Shown one piece after another: positions 7,815 through 15,983 of a stretch of 64,000 bases of DNA. This DNA comes from Fictibacillus marinisediminis (lineage in GTDB: Bacteria > Bacillota > Bacilli > Bacillales > Fictibacillaceae): contig NZ_JAIWJX010000002.1 in the NCBI RefSeq assembly GCF_023149135.1, forward strand, positions 4,030,001 to 4,094,000. The letters run 5' to 3'. Under the pieces are notes generated by a model that was not told where the DNA came from, did no database searches, and was given only the letters and a program-made list of their open reading frames with translations. Position 1 is the first letter of the stretch. Every line of letters begins with the position of its first letter. The translations under genes were made by a program, and so were the position numbers.

Positions 7815-9236
7815 CTATTCTCCTGCTCCCTCAACGGCTTTTTCTTTTTTAATAAAAAAGGTAAGTACAATTCCAATGAGAGAAAGAACAGAAATGACCA
7901 TAAAGGCAATGTTCGCGCCATACATATCCGGATGAGCAATGTCAGGGAGATGCTTGGCCGTTTCTTCGGTCGTCGTCATCACCGTAACAAGAATCGCTGT
8001 ACCAACAGATGCAGCAATCATCCTCATCGTATTATCCATGGCCGCTCCATGAGGAATGAGCCGTTTTGGCAGCTGATTTAACCCGGCGGTGGCCGCTGGC
8101 ATCATGACCATGGACAAGCCGAACATTCGGACTCCATACAATACGGTGATATATGTGAACGATGTCGCCGGCCCTAGAAAGGAAAAGGCGAACGATGACA
8201 CCGTAATGATGGTTAAGCCGGTTAGCGCCAGCCATTTCGCTCCGATCCGATCAAAGATCCTGCCCGTGATCGGTGACATCAGACCGGTGATCAAGGCACC
8301 TGGCAGCAGGGCCAGACCTGCTTCGAATGCTGTGAAATTCCTCATGTTCTGCATAAACAGCGGAATGATCGTTTCCGCTCCGATCAATCCCATAAAAGTG
8401 ATCATTCCAATGGAGACAGTGATCGGGAAAATTCCTTTCGTGAAGACACGAAACTCAAGCATCGGATGTTTCAAGCGCAGCTGCCTTGTAATAAACAGCA
8501 CGAGTGCTGCTGCACCCACCAAAAGGGAGATCACCGTACTCTTCGCCGTCCATCCGTAATTGCCCGCGCACGTAAACCCGTACAGCAGACCTCCGAAACC
8601 AACCGAAGACAAAACGATGGAGAGAACATCCACTTTCGGTTTCGTCACTTCTGTCACGTTTTTCAAAGCAAAATAGGCGATCAAAATATCAATAAGTGCG
8701 ATCGGTAAGATGATAAAAAACAGAACTCTCCATGAATAATGAGAGGTTACCCAGCCTGATAAAGCGGGACCAATCGCTGGTGCAAAGGATATGACGAGAC
8801 CGATTAATCCCATGGCTGCGCCGCGCTTATGCACAGGGAAAATCATTAAAAATACAGTTTGCATCAGCGGAAGCATGACCCCTGCACCGCTCGACTGGAT
8901 GACCCTCCCAAGCAGCAGTGTCTCAAAATTAGGGGCAAATCCAGCCACTAATGTACCAAAAGCAAATACGCTCATGGCGGTGATAAAAAGCTGCCTCGTT
9001 GAAAAGCGCTCCAATAAAAAAGCACTGACAGGAATCATGATTCCGTTCACAAGCATGAAGACGGTTGTCAGCCACTGGGCACTGTTTGCTGTAATGTGCA
9101 TCTCTTTCATAACTGGCGGTATCGCTGTGATCATGAGCGTTTGGTTCAGTATAGCGATAAAAGATCCTGCGAGCAGGAGCGCTACGATGGTAGACTGTTT
9201 ATAACTTGATGTTTCCATTCCTTTTTTGAGCCTCAT
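7815..9236 (-). CDS. DHA2-family MFS drug efflux transporter (EmrB/LmrB-like)
   Basis: Drug:proton antiporter of the 14-TM DHA2 family, about 470 residues, in the cytoplasmic membrane. The first helix carries the family motif FIAILNQTLMITAIP. LGRVIQSSGAGVMLPL is the typical helix-4 motif (R..Q..gag), and GPALSGWVTSHYSWRVLFFI is motif C followed by the SWRW-type stretch. Homologues export lincosamides, dyes or antibiotics. Two starts are possible, 9236 and 9218, and neither has a well-spaced ribosome site; relatives begin near the second (MET...). It has its own terminator and no adjacent regulator gene. Substrate is unknown. Confidence 0.85.
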   Translation of the reverse strand: MRLKKGMETSSYKQSTIVALLLAGSFIAILNQTLMITAIPPVMKEMHITANSAQWLTTVFMLVNGIMIPVSAFLLERFSTRQLFITAMSVFAFGTLVAGFAPNFETLLLGRVIQSSGAGVMLPLMQTVFLMIFPVHKRGAAMGLIGLVISFAPAIGPALSGWVTSHYSWRVLFFIILPIALIDILIAYFALKNVTEVTKPKVDVLSIVLSSVGFGGLLYGFTCAGNYGWTAKSTVISLLVGAAALVLFITRQLRLKHPMLEFRVFTKGIFPITVSIGMITFMGLIGAETIIPLFMQNMRNFTAFEAGLALLPGALITGLMSPITGRIFDRIGAKWLALTGLTIITVSSFAFSFLGPATSFTYITVLYGVRMFGLSMVMMPAATAGLNQLPKRLIPHGAAMDNTMRMIAASVGTAILVTVMTTTEETAKHLPDIAHPDMYGANIAFMVISVLSLIGIVLTFFIKKEKAVEGAGE

Positions 9237-9321
9237 TCCCTTTTATAGTTATTATTGTCTTCATCTTATCTTAAACGTTTACGTAAAGCTATTGAGCCGA
9301 CTTGTCTGTTTTTCTGTTTTT

Positions 9322-9371
9322 GGTGTCAGGCACCGGCTTTTGACATATGTCAAAAAGCGGTGCCTGGCACC
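9322..9371. repeat. Nested-palindrome terminator element, copy 2
   Basis: Same structure as copy 1, with one arm base changed (GGTGTCAGGCACC), which still allows a G-U pair. It lies downstream of the endonuclease/phosphatase-family gene on the minus strand. Confidence 0.85.
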
Positions 9372-9416
9372 AAAGAAAAAACAGCCACAAAAAAAGCCCT
9401 AGCAGCGTCAGCCGCT

Positions 9417-10211
9417 TCAGCTTCTCTTAAGCCCCATCTTCACATACACGGGATAGTGGTCACTTGGAAATTCATCGTTGACTTTTACATCAACGATTTC
9501 TGCTCCTTCTACTTCCCATGATTCACTCACCAAAACCCAGTCAATCCTTTGTTCTTCTCCGCCGCCGTTTTCGTCCGTAAAATCATTAAACGTTCCCAGG
9601 CCGCTGCCCTTCCTTTCATCTGCAGTCCGCCAACTGTCAAACAGTTCTCCGCTCCCGGTTAAGATCTCGTATACACGGCTGCCGGGATGAGTGTTGAAGT
9701 CCCCGGTCAGGATAACCGGAACACCACTCTGAAAACCCTTCCGTTCCTGAACCAGCAATGCGGCTCCTTCTTCCCTCGCTCTCACTGAAATATGGTCCAG
9801 GTGGGTGTTCATTACATAGAAGGTCTCCTTCGTCCCCCTATCCTCCAGGAAAACCCATGTGGCCATACGCGGACAAGCCGTTTCCCACGAAACGGAGCCG
9901 ATTTCCGCCGGTGTTTCCGAGAGCCAGAAATGGTCAAAATCAACAGCCCGATACTTATCTTTCCTGAAAAAGACCGCCATAAACTCGCCTTTTGAACCTC
10001 CTTCGCGGCCTAACCCGATCCAATCATATTGAAGCAGATCCTCCTCCAAGCCGGTCAGCTGCCAATAGGTTCCTTCCTGCGTGCACAATACATCAGGGGT
10101 ATAATTTTGAAGCAGTTTTTTCATCAGCGGCCGCCTCTTTTCCCACGTATGCGGCCCGCTTCCCGCACTTCCTCCTACTCTCAAATTATAAGTCATAATG
10201 TGAATGGTCAT
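9417..10211 (-). CDS. Endonuclease/exonuclease/phosphatase (EEP) family protein
   Basis: A 264-residue metal-dependent hydrolase of the DNase I/sphingomyelinase fold, with no signal peptide. Family motifs appear in order: MTYNLRVGG (Asn), VLCTQEGTYWQL (metal-ligand Glu), NTHLDHISVRAR (His), VILTGDFNTHPGS (Asp and Asn), IDWVLVSE and SDHYPVYVKM (Asp-His). All catalytic positions are present. The start was set at ATG 10211, with GGAGAGG just upstream; the longer open frame to 10355 runs back through the upstream gene's terminator. Members cleave nucleic acids, phosphoinositides or other phosphodiesters, so the substrate cannot be named. Probably monocistronic. Confidence 0.85.
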   Translation of the reverse strand: MTIHIMTYNLRVGGSAGSGPHTWEKRRPLMKKLLQNYTPDVLCTQEGTYWQLTGLEEDLLQYDWIGLGREGGSKGEFMAVFFRKDKYRAVDFDHFWLSETPAEIGSVSWETACPRMATWVFLEDRGTKETFYVMNTHLDHISVRAREEGAALLVQERKGFQSGVPVILTGDFNTHPGSRVYEILTGSGELFDSWRTADERKGSGLGTFNDFTDENGGGEEQRIDWVLVSESWEVEGAEIVDVKVNDEFPSDHYPVYVKMGLKRS

Positions 10212-10242
10212 CTTTCCTCTCCTCCTGTCCTTAACTAACAAG

Positions 10243-10272
10243 CAAAAAAACCCCAGAGATGATCCGGAGTTA
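10243..10272 (-). terminator. Intrinsic terminator of the sugar-ABC operon
   Basis: On the minus strand AACTCCGG pairs with CTCTGGGGTT (wobble pairs included), followed by seven T's. It overlaps the last codon of the 443-residue regulator-like gene and closes the operon that begins near 17.3 kb. Confidence 0.7.
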
Positions 10273-11601
10273 TCCCTTTTCAGATAAGTAATCGTCGATA
10301 AAATGAAAAGCATAGATCTGACGCGGCCTTCCTTTGGAAGATAGCTTCTCCTCACCGACGATTTGAATAAGGCCGGCGTCCAAGCATTGAAGCAGGATGC
10401 GATGGGCGCTTCGGATCGTTACGCCAAGTATGGAAGCTATTTCCTGAGCAGTATAGGTGATCCGTTCTGTCCGCTTGATCTGAGCCATCATTTTTGTGAG
10501 ATAGGTAGCGGTCATTCCTGTCTTTTCCGCTTTGTGTAGAAGAGCTGGGTCTGTGACCGATAGACTGTAAATGAGCGGATTGGACATTTCCACTGGTCCG
10601 ATCACGCTTTTATCTTCACGCACAATATAGCATTGATTACTGCCGAATTGTATGGACTGGCGCAAAGCCACCCAAGCATGGTTTCCGGCATCCTTTGCTG
10701 ATAACCCAAACCCTACCCCAACGGATAGAGACAGCTGATGATCCTCTTTTAACGTCTGCAAAAGCGGGATACTTTTGTATCCTTCCGACACGCGTTCAAA
10801 AATGCCCCGTGTGGTGACAAACAAAAATTCATCTTCCGCGACGGCCGTGAGGTGTCCCTCAAGGGCTTCTGCATACTCCAGGATCATCTGCCGGATGCGG
10901 GCTTTCTTTTTTTGAATTCGATGCCCTGCCAGTTCAAATTCTTCAATCGGCGGATGCACCATCCGGATCAGCCCCATGACGACCTGGGAATCCTTGTTCT
11001 GCCTCTTTTTACAGGAAAGAAGAGCCCGTTCCAGTGAAATGGTGATATCTTCTTCGGTTGGAACCACCCATTCGTTTGGGATCCCGAGTGTATGGAGTTC
11101 ATTCGAAACCGCATTACTTCCCGTCAGTGCTCCCTGTGTCTTGCCTTCTTTAAAGAGCCTTTCGTGAAGACTGATGATCTGACTCCTTGTCTGAAAAACT
11201 CTATGTTCCGCAACGGGTAAAACATCCAGGTTCTCGTTTACTTCTTCAAGCACCTTGCTGACTTCCTGTTCAGAAAGCGTATCGACGGAAATCCCCTGAA
11301 CATCCGGCATACGGCGCATCAGTCTGAAAAGGGCCCCATAAAGGCCGGAAGCTTTTAAAGGAATGTAGTGGGCAGGTACCGGAAATTCCATATGATCCTT
11401 TACAAGTTTATATCCCTCGTATCCTGAGAAAAGCAGCACATCCACTTTCTCCGCAAGTTCTTTTGTGAACGAAACCGCATCTGAAAGGTCTTCGGACACC
11501 TGAAAGACCGGAGTGAACGTCGGAAAAGCCTTGATGACCTTTTGAATGCGGTGAGCAATGACTGCAGGGGCAACGATTCCAATCACAATCTGGCCAGACA
11601 T
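10270..11601 (-). CDS. Regulator-like protein: N-terminal sensor, GGDEF/cyclase-like middle, C-terminal winged helix
   Basis: A 443-residue cytosolic protein that I do not recognise by name. The N-terminal ~200 residues (VIGIVAPAVIAHRIQKVI..., VDVLLFSGYEGY) look like a Rossmann-type sensor resembling PrpR-N domains. Residues about 205-335 resemble a degenerate nucleotide-cyclase/GGDEF fold: the strand-turn SLSVGVGFGLSAKDAGNHAWVAL has the usual G.G.sA..A..HA..AL pattern. The C-terminal ~70 residues are a winged helix (YTAQEIASILGVTIRSAHRILLQCLDAG, then KLSSKGRPRQIYAF). It is last in the operon, 32 bases after the dehydrogenase gene. A second regulator of the sugar operon, or of genes elsewhere, is an inference. 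Confidence 0.55.
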   Translation of the reverse strand: MSGQIVIGIVAPAVIAHRIQKVIKAFPTFTPVFQVSEDLSDAVSFTKELAEKVDVLLFSGYEGYKLVKDHMEFPVPAHYIPLKASGLYGALFRLMRRMPDVQGISVDTLSEQEVSKVLEEVNENLDVLPVAEHRVFQTRSQIISLHERLFKEGKTQGALTGSNAVSNELHTLGIPNEWVVPTEEDITISLERALLSCKKRQNKDSQVVMGLIRMVHPPIEEFELAGHRIQKKKARIRQMILEYAEALEGHLTAVAEDEFLFVTTRGIFERVSEGYKSIPLLQTLKEDHQLSLSVGVGFGLSAKDAGNHAWVALRQSIQFGSNQCYIVREDKSVIGPVEMSNPLIYSLSVTDPALLHKAEKTGMTATYLTKMMAQIKRTERITYTAQEIASILGVTIRSAHRILLQCLDAGLIQIVGEEKLSSKGRPRQIYAFHFIDDYLSEKG

Positions 11602-11633
11602 GTTCCATCACCTCTATGAAAAATATATTTTCT

Positions 11634-12635
11634 TCACTCATAATCGATGACCTTCGTCAGTACACCTGTTTTCCCTTGCTGCAGTTCTTCATAGGCTTCG
11701 TGGATATCTTCAAAAGGAATGGACTCTTGGAGGTAATCGTTGACCTGTATCCTGTGTTCGCTCAAAAGCCTCAGGAATTCCTCCATGTTGCGTCCTTCCG
11801 TCCACCGGACAAAAGCATACGGATAATCCTGGGCGTTCTTTTCATAACCCGGATCGTACCGGCCGGGTCCTCCTGCCCGTGAAATAAGGATCTGTGCTTC
11901 TTTTCCGAACATCCGGCTCCTGTTAAAGTCGGGTTCCACATCTCCTACGATCACAATTTTCCCCTTGTCCCTGATCCATTCCAGGCTTTCATTCGTCAGT
12001 GGAGAATGTCCCCCTCCTGCACAAAGAAGGACAGCGTCCGCCCCGTATCCGTTCGTTTTTTCTTTAATTCGTTCCTCCAGCGTTTCCCGTGTTGTCGAAA
12101 CAGCCACCTTGGAAACCGATTGAAACAATTCCGCTCGGCTGGCATTTACTTCATATGGAAGGACATTATAGGCGCACGCATGAGAAATCTGTGCGATGAT
12201 CTGCCCCAGCACGCCAAGCCCTGCGATCACAACAGACTCCCCAAACTGCAGCTGCGTCATTCGCAGCGCATGGATCGCGATGGCCCCTACGCCAGCAAAT
12301 GCAGCTTCCTTTGCCTGAACATTATCAGGCACAGAGCAGCACAGCGTTTTGGGAACTAGGAGATATTGTGAGTGCCTGACATACGGAACCCCATAACAGG
12401 CAACCAAATCCCCTTTAGAAAAAGGATCCGTATGTTTTCCACATTCCACAACTCTTCCGGCGGCACTGTATCCCAGATACGCCGTGCGGTTCCGGCTCGA
12501 CCGAATGACCGACAATTCGGTTCCGGTACTAATGACTGAATGTGCTGTTTTCACCAAGAGATAATGGTCCTGAACCTTAGGGATATCACTTTCAATCATC
12601 GTAATTTTCCCCTCTTGGGCTGCTACACTTTTCAA
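11634..12635 (-). CDS. Medium-chain (zinc-type) dehydrogenase
   Basis: A 333-residue MDR-superfamily oxidoreductase. It has a GroES-like N-terminal part with LGYSAAGRVVECG and FSKGDLVACYG. A Rossmann domain follows, with VVIAGLGVLGQIIAQ (GxGxxG). The N-terminus lacks the canonical catalytic GHE motif of alcohol dehydrogenases. It resembles the dehydrogenase half of bi-domain (MDR plus Gfo/Idh) sugar oxidoreductases. The start overlaps the end of the GntR-fusion gene by four bases (ATGA), so the two are co-translated. Its place in the ABC operon suggests oxidation of the imported sugar or a derivative. Confidence 0.75.
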   Translation of the reverse strand: MKSVAAQEGKITMIESDIPKVQDHYLLVKTAHSVISTGTELSVIRSSRNRTAYLGYSAAGRVVECGKHTDPFSKGDLVACYGVPYVRHSQYLLVPKTLCCSVPDNVQAKEAAFAGVGAIAIHALRMTQLQFGESVVIAGLGVLGQIIAQISHACAYNVLPYEVNASRAELFQSVSKVAVSTTRETLEERIKEKTNGYGADAVLLCAGGGHSPLTNESLEWIRDKGKIVIVGDVEPDFNRSRMFGKEAQILISRAGGPGRYDPGYEKNAQDYPYAFVRWTEGRNMEEFLRLLSEHRIQVNDYLQESIPFEDIHEAYEELQQGKTGVLTKVIDYE

Positions 12636-14056
12636 TGCTCGTTCCCCCTTTCTCCCGCCATCACGGAGTGAACTGTCTTTGACAGCTTTGCCTCGATTCT
12701 TTTACAAAGAAATGCTTCATCCAACAGCCCCGATAAGTAGAGCCTAAGCTCATCACGGATTTCCTTGAGTTCTTTAAACGAAAGCCCAAGGCTGCTGTAT
12801 AGCCTGTAAGTAGGAACAATCTCCCGGAACATCTTGAAACGGGAAGGCAGGTGGACCTGTTCGCCTCCCGTCCGCTCAGCGACTTTTTTTACGGCCGGTA
12901 TACTCAATGTCTTCTGGCGGATTCTCTCCTGGCATTCCTCGGAAGCCAAAAAGTCCACCAGGAGTTTCGCTGCCTCTTTCTTTTGAGAGTTCTTGTTCAC
13001 AGCAAGGCCGATCATAAGGAGCATCGTCCTCGCGTCCTCTGAATAAGGAAGCGGTGCGATGTCATAAGCAATTTCCGCATCTTTCATCTGGTTTAAACTG
13101 AAGTAAGAGCACATGATCATGGAAGCTTTTCCTGCTTTAAAGAGCGCTTCGGAATCCTGGTCACTGTCCGACAAATAATTCACGGCCATCTTCTGCTGCT
13201 CAACGACATGCTTAAACCGCTTGATGCTCTCGATAAAACGGCCTGAATCAAACTGAACTTCGCCATTTTTGTCCCATGTAAAGTTCACCTGATTCTGCAG
13301 CAAAAAGATCGGCCAGCGGTTAAGAGACAGCGGGTGAAAATAAAAGCCGCACCTTTTTGTTTCGGGATTCAGTACTGACAGCTTCTCAGCAGCTGCCAGG
13401 GCATCTTCCCATTGCCATCCGCTGTCCGGCAAGGCAATGCCATGCTCCTCAAAGTGCGTGACGTTGTAGCACAGGATAATCGGCGAGAAGAGAAAAGGCT
13501 TCACATACTGATCCTGTGTGGAAAATCCTTTATTTAAAAAGGGATAGATATCGTCCGAAACCGGCAGTGGTTCAAACATCTCTTCATGATAAGGCCCAAG
13601 TTCCTGAAAGTCGTTATAGTTAATCGTCACGGCGTCCACCATATCGTTCTGAAAGAAATCATAAACGGTCTGCCCGTAATGGTTGTAAGGAAGGTTGATC
13701 GTCTGGACCTTGATCATGGGATGCTGTTCCTCAAACCGCCTGATGAGTTCATTCAGGACAGCTTCGTTTTTAATGGAAGGATAATATCCCAATTTAAGGG
13801 TCAGCGGTTCAAACGGTCTGCTGGCTGCCACTAAATTGCCGACCCTTGATTTTTTGACAATCAGCCCTTCCTTCACCAGCAGCTCAAGTCCTCTTCTGAC
13901 CGAATTTTTGCTAAGATCATACCGTTCGGCGAGCGTCAGTTCAGAAGGCAAAAATTCTCCCACTGGAAGCAAACCCTCTGTAATCTGTTGTTTTATCGAT
14001 CCAATAAATTGATCAAACTTCAATTTGAATTGTTCTCGGCTCGTTTTTTCACTCAT
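12632..14056 (-). CDS. GntR winged helix fused to a cytosolic type-II solute-binding domain (one-component sugar regulator)
   Basis: A 474-residue fusion. Residues ~10-78 are a GntR-type winged helix (LPVGEFLPSELTLAERYDLSKNSV, LVKEGLIVKKSRVGNLV). Residues ~85-460 are an extracellular-solute-binding-protein fold of the COG1653 sugar type: LKLGYYPSIKNEAVLNELI, QWEDALAAAEKLS, FKAGKASMIMCSYFSL, AAKLLVDFLASEECQERI. There is no signal peptide or lipobox, so the binding domain is cytosolic and should act as the effector sensor. It lies 25 bases after the second permease gene and overlaps the dehydrogenase gene by 4 bases. Control of its own operon by the imported sugar is an inference. Confidence 0.8.
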   Translation of the reverse strand: MSEKTSREQFKLKFDQFIGSIKQQITEGLLPVGEFLPSELTLAERYDLSKNSVRRGLELLVKEGLIVKKSRVGNLVAASRPFEPLTLKLGYYPSIKNEAVLNELIRRFEEQHPMIKVQTINLPYNHYGQTVYDFFQNDMVDAVTINYNDFQELGPYHEEMFEPLPVSDDIYPFLNKGFSTQDQYVKPFLFSPIILCYNVTHFEEHGIALPDSGWQWEDALAAAEKLSVLNPETKRCGFYFHPLSLNRWPIFLLQNQVNFTWDKNGEVQFDSGRFIESIKRFKHVVEQQKMAVNYLSDSDQDSEALFKAGKASMIMCSYFSLNQMKDAEIAYDIAPLPYSEDARTMLLMIGLAVNKNSQKKEAAKLLVDFLASEECQERIRQKTLSIPAVKKVAERTGGEQVHLPSRFKMFREIVPTYRLYSSLGLSFKELKEIRDELRLYLSGLLDEAFLCKRIEAKLSKTVHSVMAGERGNEH

Positions 14057-14081
14057 AACGCCACTACCATCCTCTGAAAGT

Positions 14082-14894
14082 TTACTTTAGACCGGACAAC
14101 GCGATCCCTTTTACAAAATAGCGCTGGAAGAAGAGAAATATGATAAAGGTTGGAATAAAGGATAGGACAGAGCCTGCCATTTCCACCCCGAAGTTTCCTT
14201 CCTTCGTTAAAAGAGAAGCAAGTCCTACGGTTACAGGAAACATATCTTCACTCGTTGTAAAAATGAGCGGTGTCAACAGATCGTTCCAATTGGAGATAAA
14301 AGCAAACGTACCCACCGTTGCAATGACCGGTTTGGACATTGGAAGCATGATTTTAAAGAAGACCGTAAAATCATTTGCCCCATCCATGTGGGCAGCCTCT
14401 TCCAAATCTTTAGGCAGCGTCTGCATATACTGCCTGACAAAGAACACACCGAGAATTCCCCAGATTTCCGGTACAATCAGCGGCATATACGTATTGATCC
14501 AGCCAAAATCGCTGAACATGATATATCTTGGGATAATAAGAAGCTGGCTCGGCAGCATGATGACGGCCATCATGATCCAAAAAATCACCTCTTTAAACGG
14601 AAACTCTTTTTTGGCAAAGATATACCCGAGTACAGCGGCGAAAAACATTTGCGAGAATACGGGTATGATCGTAATGATCAAAGAGTTTATGATCCATTTC
14701 ATAAACTTGGCGTTCACCACGATATAAAGAAAGTTTGATAGAGAAAATTTCTCTTCGGTAATCCATAAAAAAGGGTTTCCGCTCGGGACTTTCATCGGGA
14801 GGAAGGATCCGCAAAGCATAATGAGAAAAGGAGCGATAAAAAGAATCCCAAAAACCGCCAGGGGAACATAGGTCCACTTTGATACTTTGTTCAT
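14082..14894 (-). CDS. Carbohydrate ABC transporter permease, MalG type
   Basis: A 270-residue inner permease subunit with about six membrane helices. The cytoplasmic EAA loop is EEAAHMDGANDFTVFFKIMLPMSKP (E-A-A...G...........LP), which docks to the ATPase. The C-terminal ...KGIALSGLKG-like end (RYFVKGIALSGLK) is typical of MalG relatives. A good AAAGGAGG site precedes the ATG. It is third in the operon, 12 bases after the MalF-type gene. No ATPase gene is present, so a shared MsmX-type ATPase encoded elsewhere probably energises the transporter, as in other Bacillaceae sugar importers. Confidence 0.88.
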   Translation of the reverse strand: MNKVSKWTYVPLAVFGILFIAPFLIMLCGSFLPMKVPSGNPFLWITEEKFSLSNFLYIVVNAKFMKWIINSLIITIIPVFSQMFFAAVLGYIFAKKEFPFKEVIFWIMMAVIMLPSQLLIIPRYIMFSDFGWINTYMPLIVPEIWGILGVFFVRQYMQTLPKDLEEAAHMDGANDFTVFFKIMLPMSKPVIATVGTFAFISNWNDLLTPLIFTTSEDMFPVTVGLASLLTKEGNFGVEMAGSVLSFIPTFIIFLFFQRYFVKGIALSGLK

Positions 14895-14906
14895 GATGCA
14901 CCTCCT

Positions 14907-15860
14907 TTATTTGTAGTTCACTTCTTTTCCTAAAACCTTCTTTTGGATCAAAGAGATTCCAAATACGATAAAGAACAGGATGTAAGCAAGAACACTGGCA
15001 TACCCTAAACGCAAGGAGGTGAACCCCTCCTGATAGAGGTAATAGACGATCGTCGTGGTAGAGAAGTTCGGTCCCCCGCTCGTTAATAGAAAAGCAGAGT
15101 CAAAGATTTGGAAGGAACCGATGGTCGTGATGATCGCGACATAAAAATGGATCGGCATCAATAGCGGAAAGGTAATTTTCCAGAAGATATTCCACTTGGA
15201 GGCACCATCGATCTTCGCCGCCTCATAGTACTCATCTGGTACGGATTGGAGACCCGCATAATAATAGATCATCGTACTCCCGCACACTTTAAACACACTC
15301 AGTCCCGCCAGAACCATCATGGCCTGCAGCGAGTCTGATAGAAACAGCTGCGGTTCGATCCCAAACAACCCCAGAAAAGAGTTAATAAAGCCGCTCTCCG
15401 TTCCTTTGAACAGCCAAGCCCAGATTCCCGAGATCACCACAAACGAGGTGACAACCGGCAAAAAGAAGATGCCCTTGAAAAAGCCGGTTCCCTTCTTGCC
15501 TGTATTGATCAACAGCGCTAAACACAAGCCCAGCGCCATAGTGGGCACAATATAATAAAGTGAAAAAAGAATGGTGTTCCATATGGCTTTCCAGGCGATT
15601 TCATCAGATAAAAAATAAATCCAGTTCTTTAAGCCGATAAATTGCGGATCACCAATGATCGGCCAGTCAGTAAACGTAATATACAGACTGAACAGAATTG
15701 GAAACAGTTGGAAAATCGCAAAATGAACAAGGATGGGAACTAAAAAAATATAGATCATCGCATGTTTGTTCCAATGCTTTTTCATTCTAAACGCCCGGCT
15801 CATCTGCGGGGCAGCCGGTTTCGGAGCCGGTTTTCTGATTGCCAAGTTCGTTTCTCCCAT
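14907..15860 (-). CDS. Carbohydrate ABC transporter permease, MalF/UgpA type
   Basis: A 317-residue permease with about six helices after a proline-rich cytosolic N-terminus. The EAA loop reads EYYEAAKIDGASKWNIFWKITFPL. It pairs with the MalG-type protein encoded next. The start was placed at ATG 15860, where AGGAGG lies upstream; the longer frame to 15890 has no such site. A stem-loop and a repeat fragment separate it from the binding-protein gene, which fits the usual excess of binding protein over permease. Confidence 0.88.
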   Translation of the reverse strand: MGETNLAIRKPAPKPAAPQMSRAFRMKKHWNKHAMIYIFLVPILVHFAIFQLFPILFSLYITFTDWPIIGDPQFIGLKNWIYFLSDEIAWKAIWNTILFSLYYIVPTMALGLCLALLINTGKKGTGFFKGIFFLPVVTSFVVISGIWAWLFKGTESGFINSFLGLFGIEPQLFLSDSLQAMMVLAGLSVFKVCGSTMIYYYAGLQSVPDEYYEAAKIDGASKWNIFWKITFPLLMPIHFYVAIITTIGSFQIFDSAFLLTSGGPNFSTTTIVYYLYQEGFTSLRLGYASVLAYILFFIVFGISLIQKKVLGKEVNYK

Positions 15861-15880
15861 TTCCTCGCCTCCTATAATAG

Positions 15881-15945
15881 AAAAGCGCAAGCGCCTTGCT
15901 TAAGTCCGACAAGCGCTGGAGCTAGACATCGCTTCCTCGAATAAA
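15881..15945. repeat. GCGCAAGCGCC-type intergenic repeat fragment
   Basis: A stretch with AAAGCGCAAGCGCCTTG and, after a short gap, GACAAGCGCTGGAGCTAGAC. Similar sequences recur in intergenic DNA of many Bacillaceae (from memory, not searched). One copy is present here, inside the ABC operon between the binding protein and the first permease. Confidence 0.55.
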
Positions 15946-15951
15946 AAGGAT

Positions 15952-15970
15952 GGGGGAGGCTTACTCCCCC
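15952..15970 (-). terminator. Intra-operon stem-loop after the binding-protein gene
   Basis: GGGGGAG pairs with CTCCCCC around a 5-base loop, 14 bases after the lipoprotein stop codon. Only a weak T-tract follows on the minus strand. It probably acts as an attenuator or mRNA stabiliser rather than a full terminator. Confidence 0.55.
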
Positions 15971-15983
15971 TACCTTTCAAACG

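Noticed and set aside
9270..9290. cre site upstream of the DHA2 exporter (TAAACGTTTA)
   Set aside because: It mismatches both end positions of the cre consensus, and no carbon-use gene is controlled.
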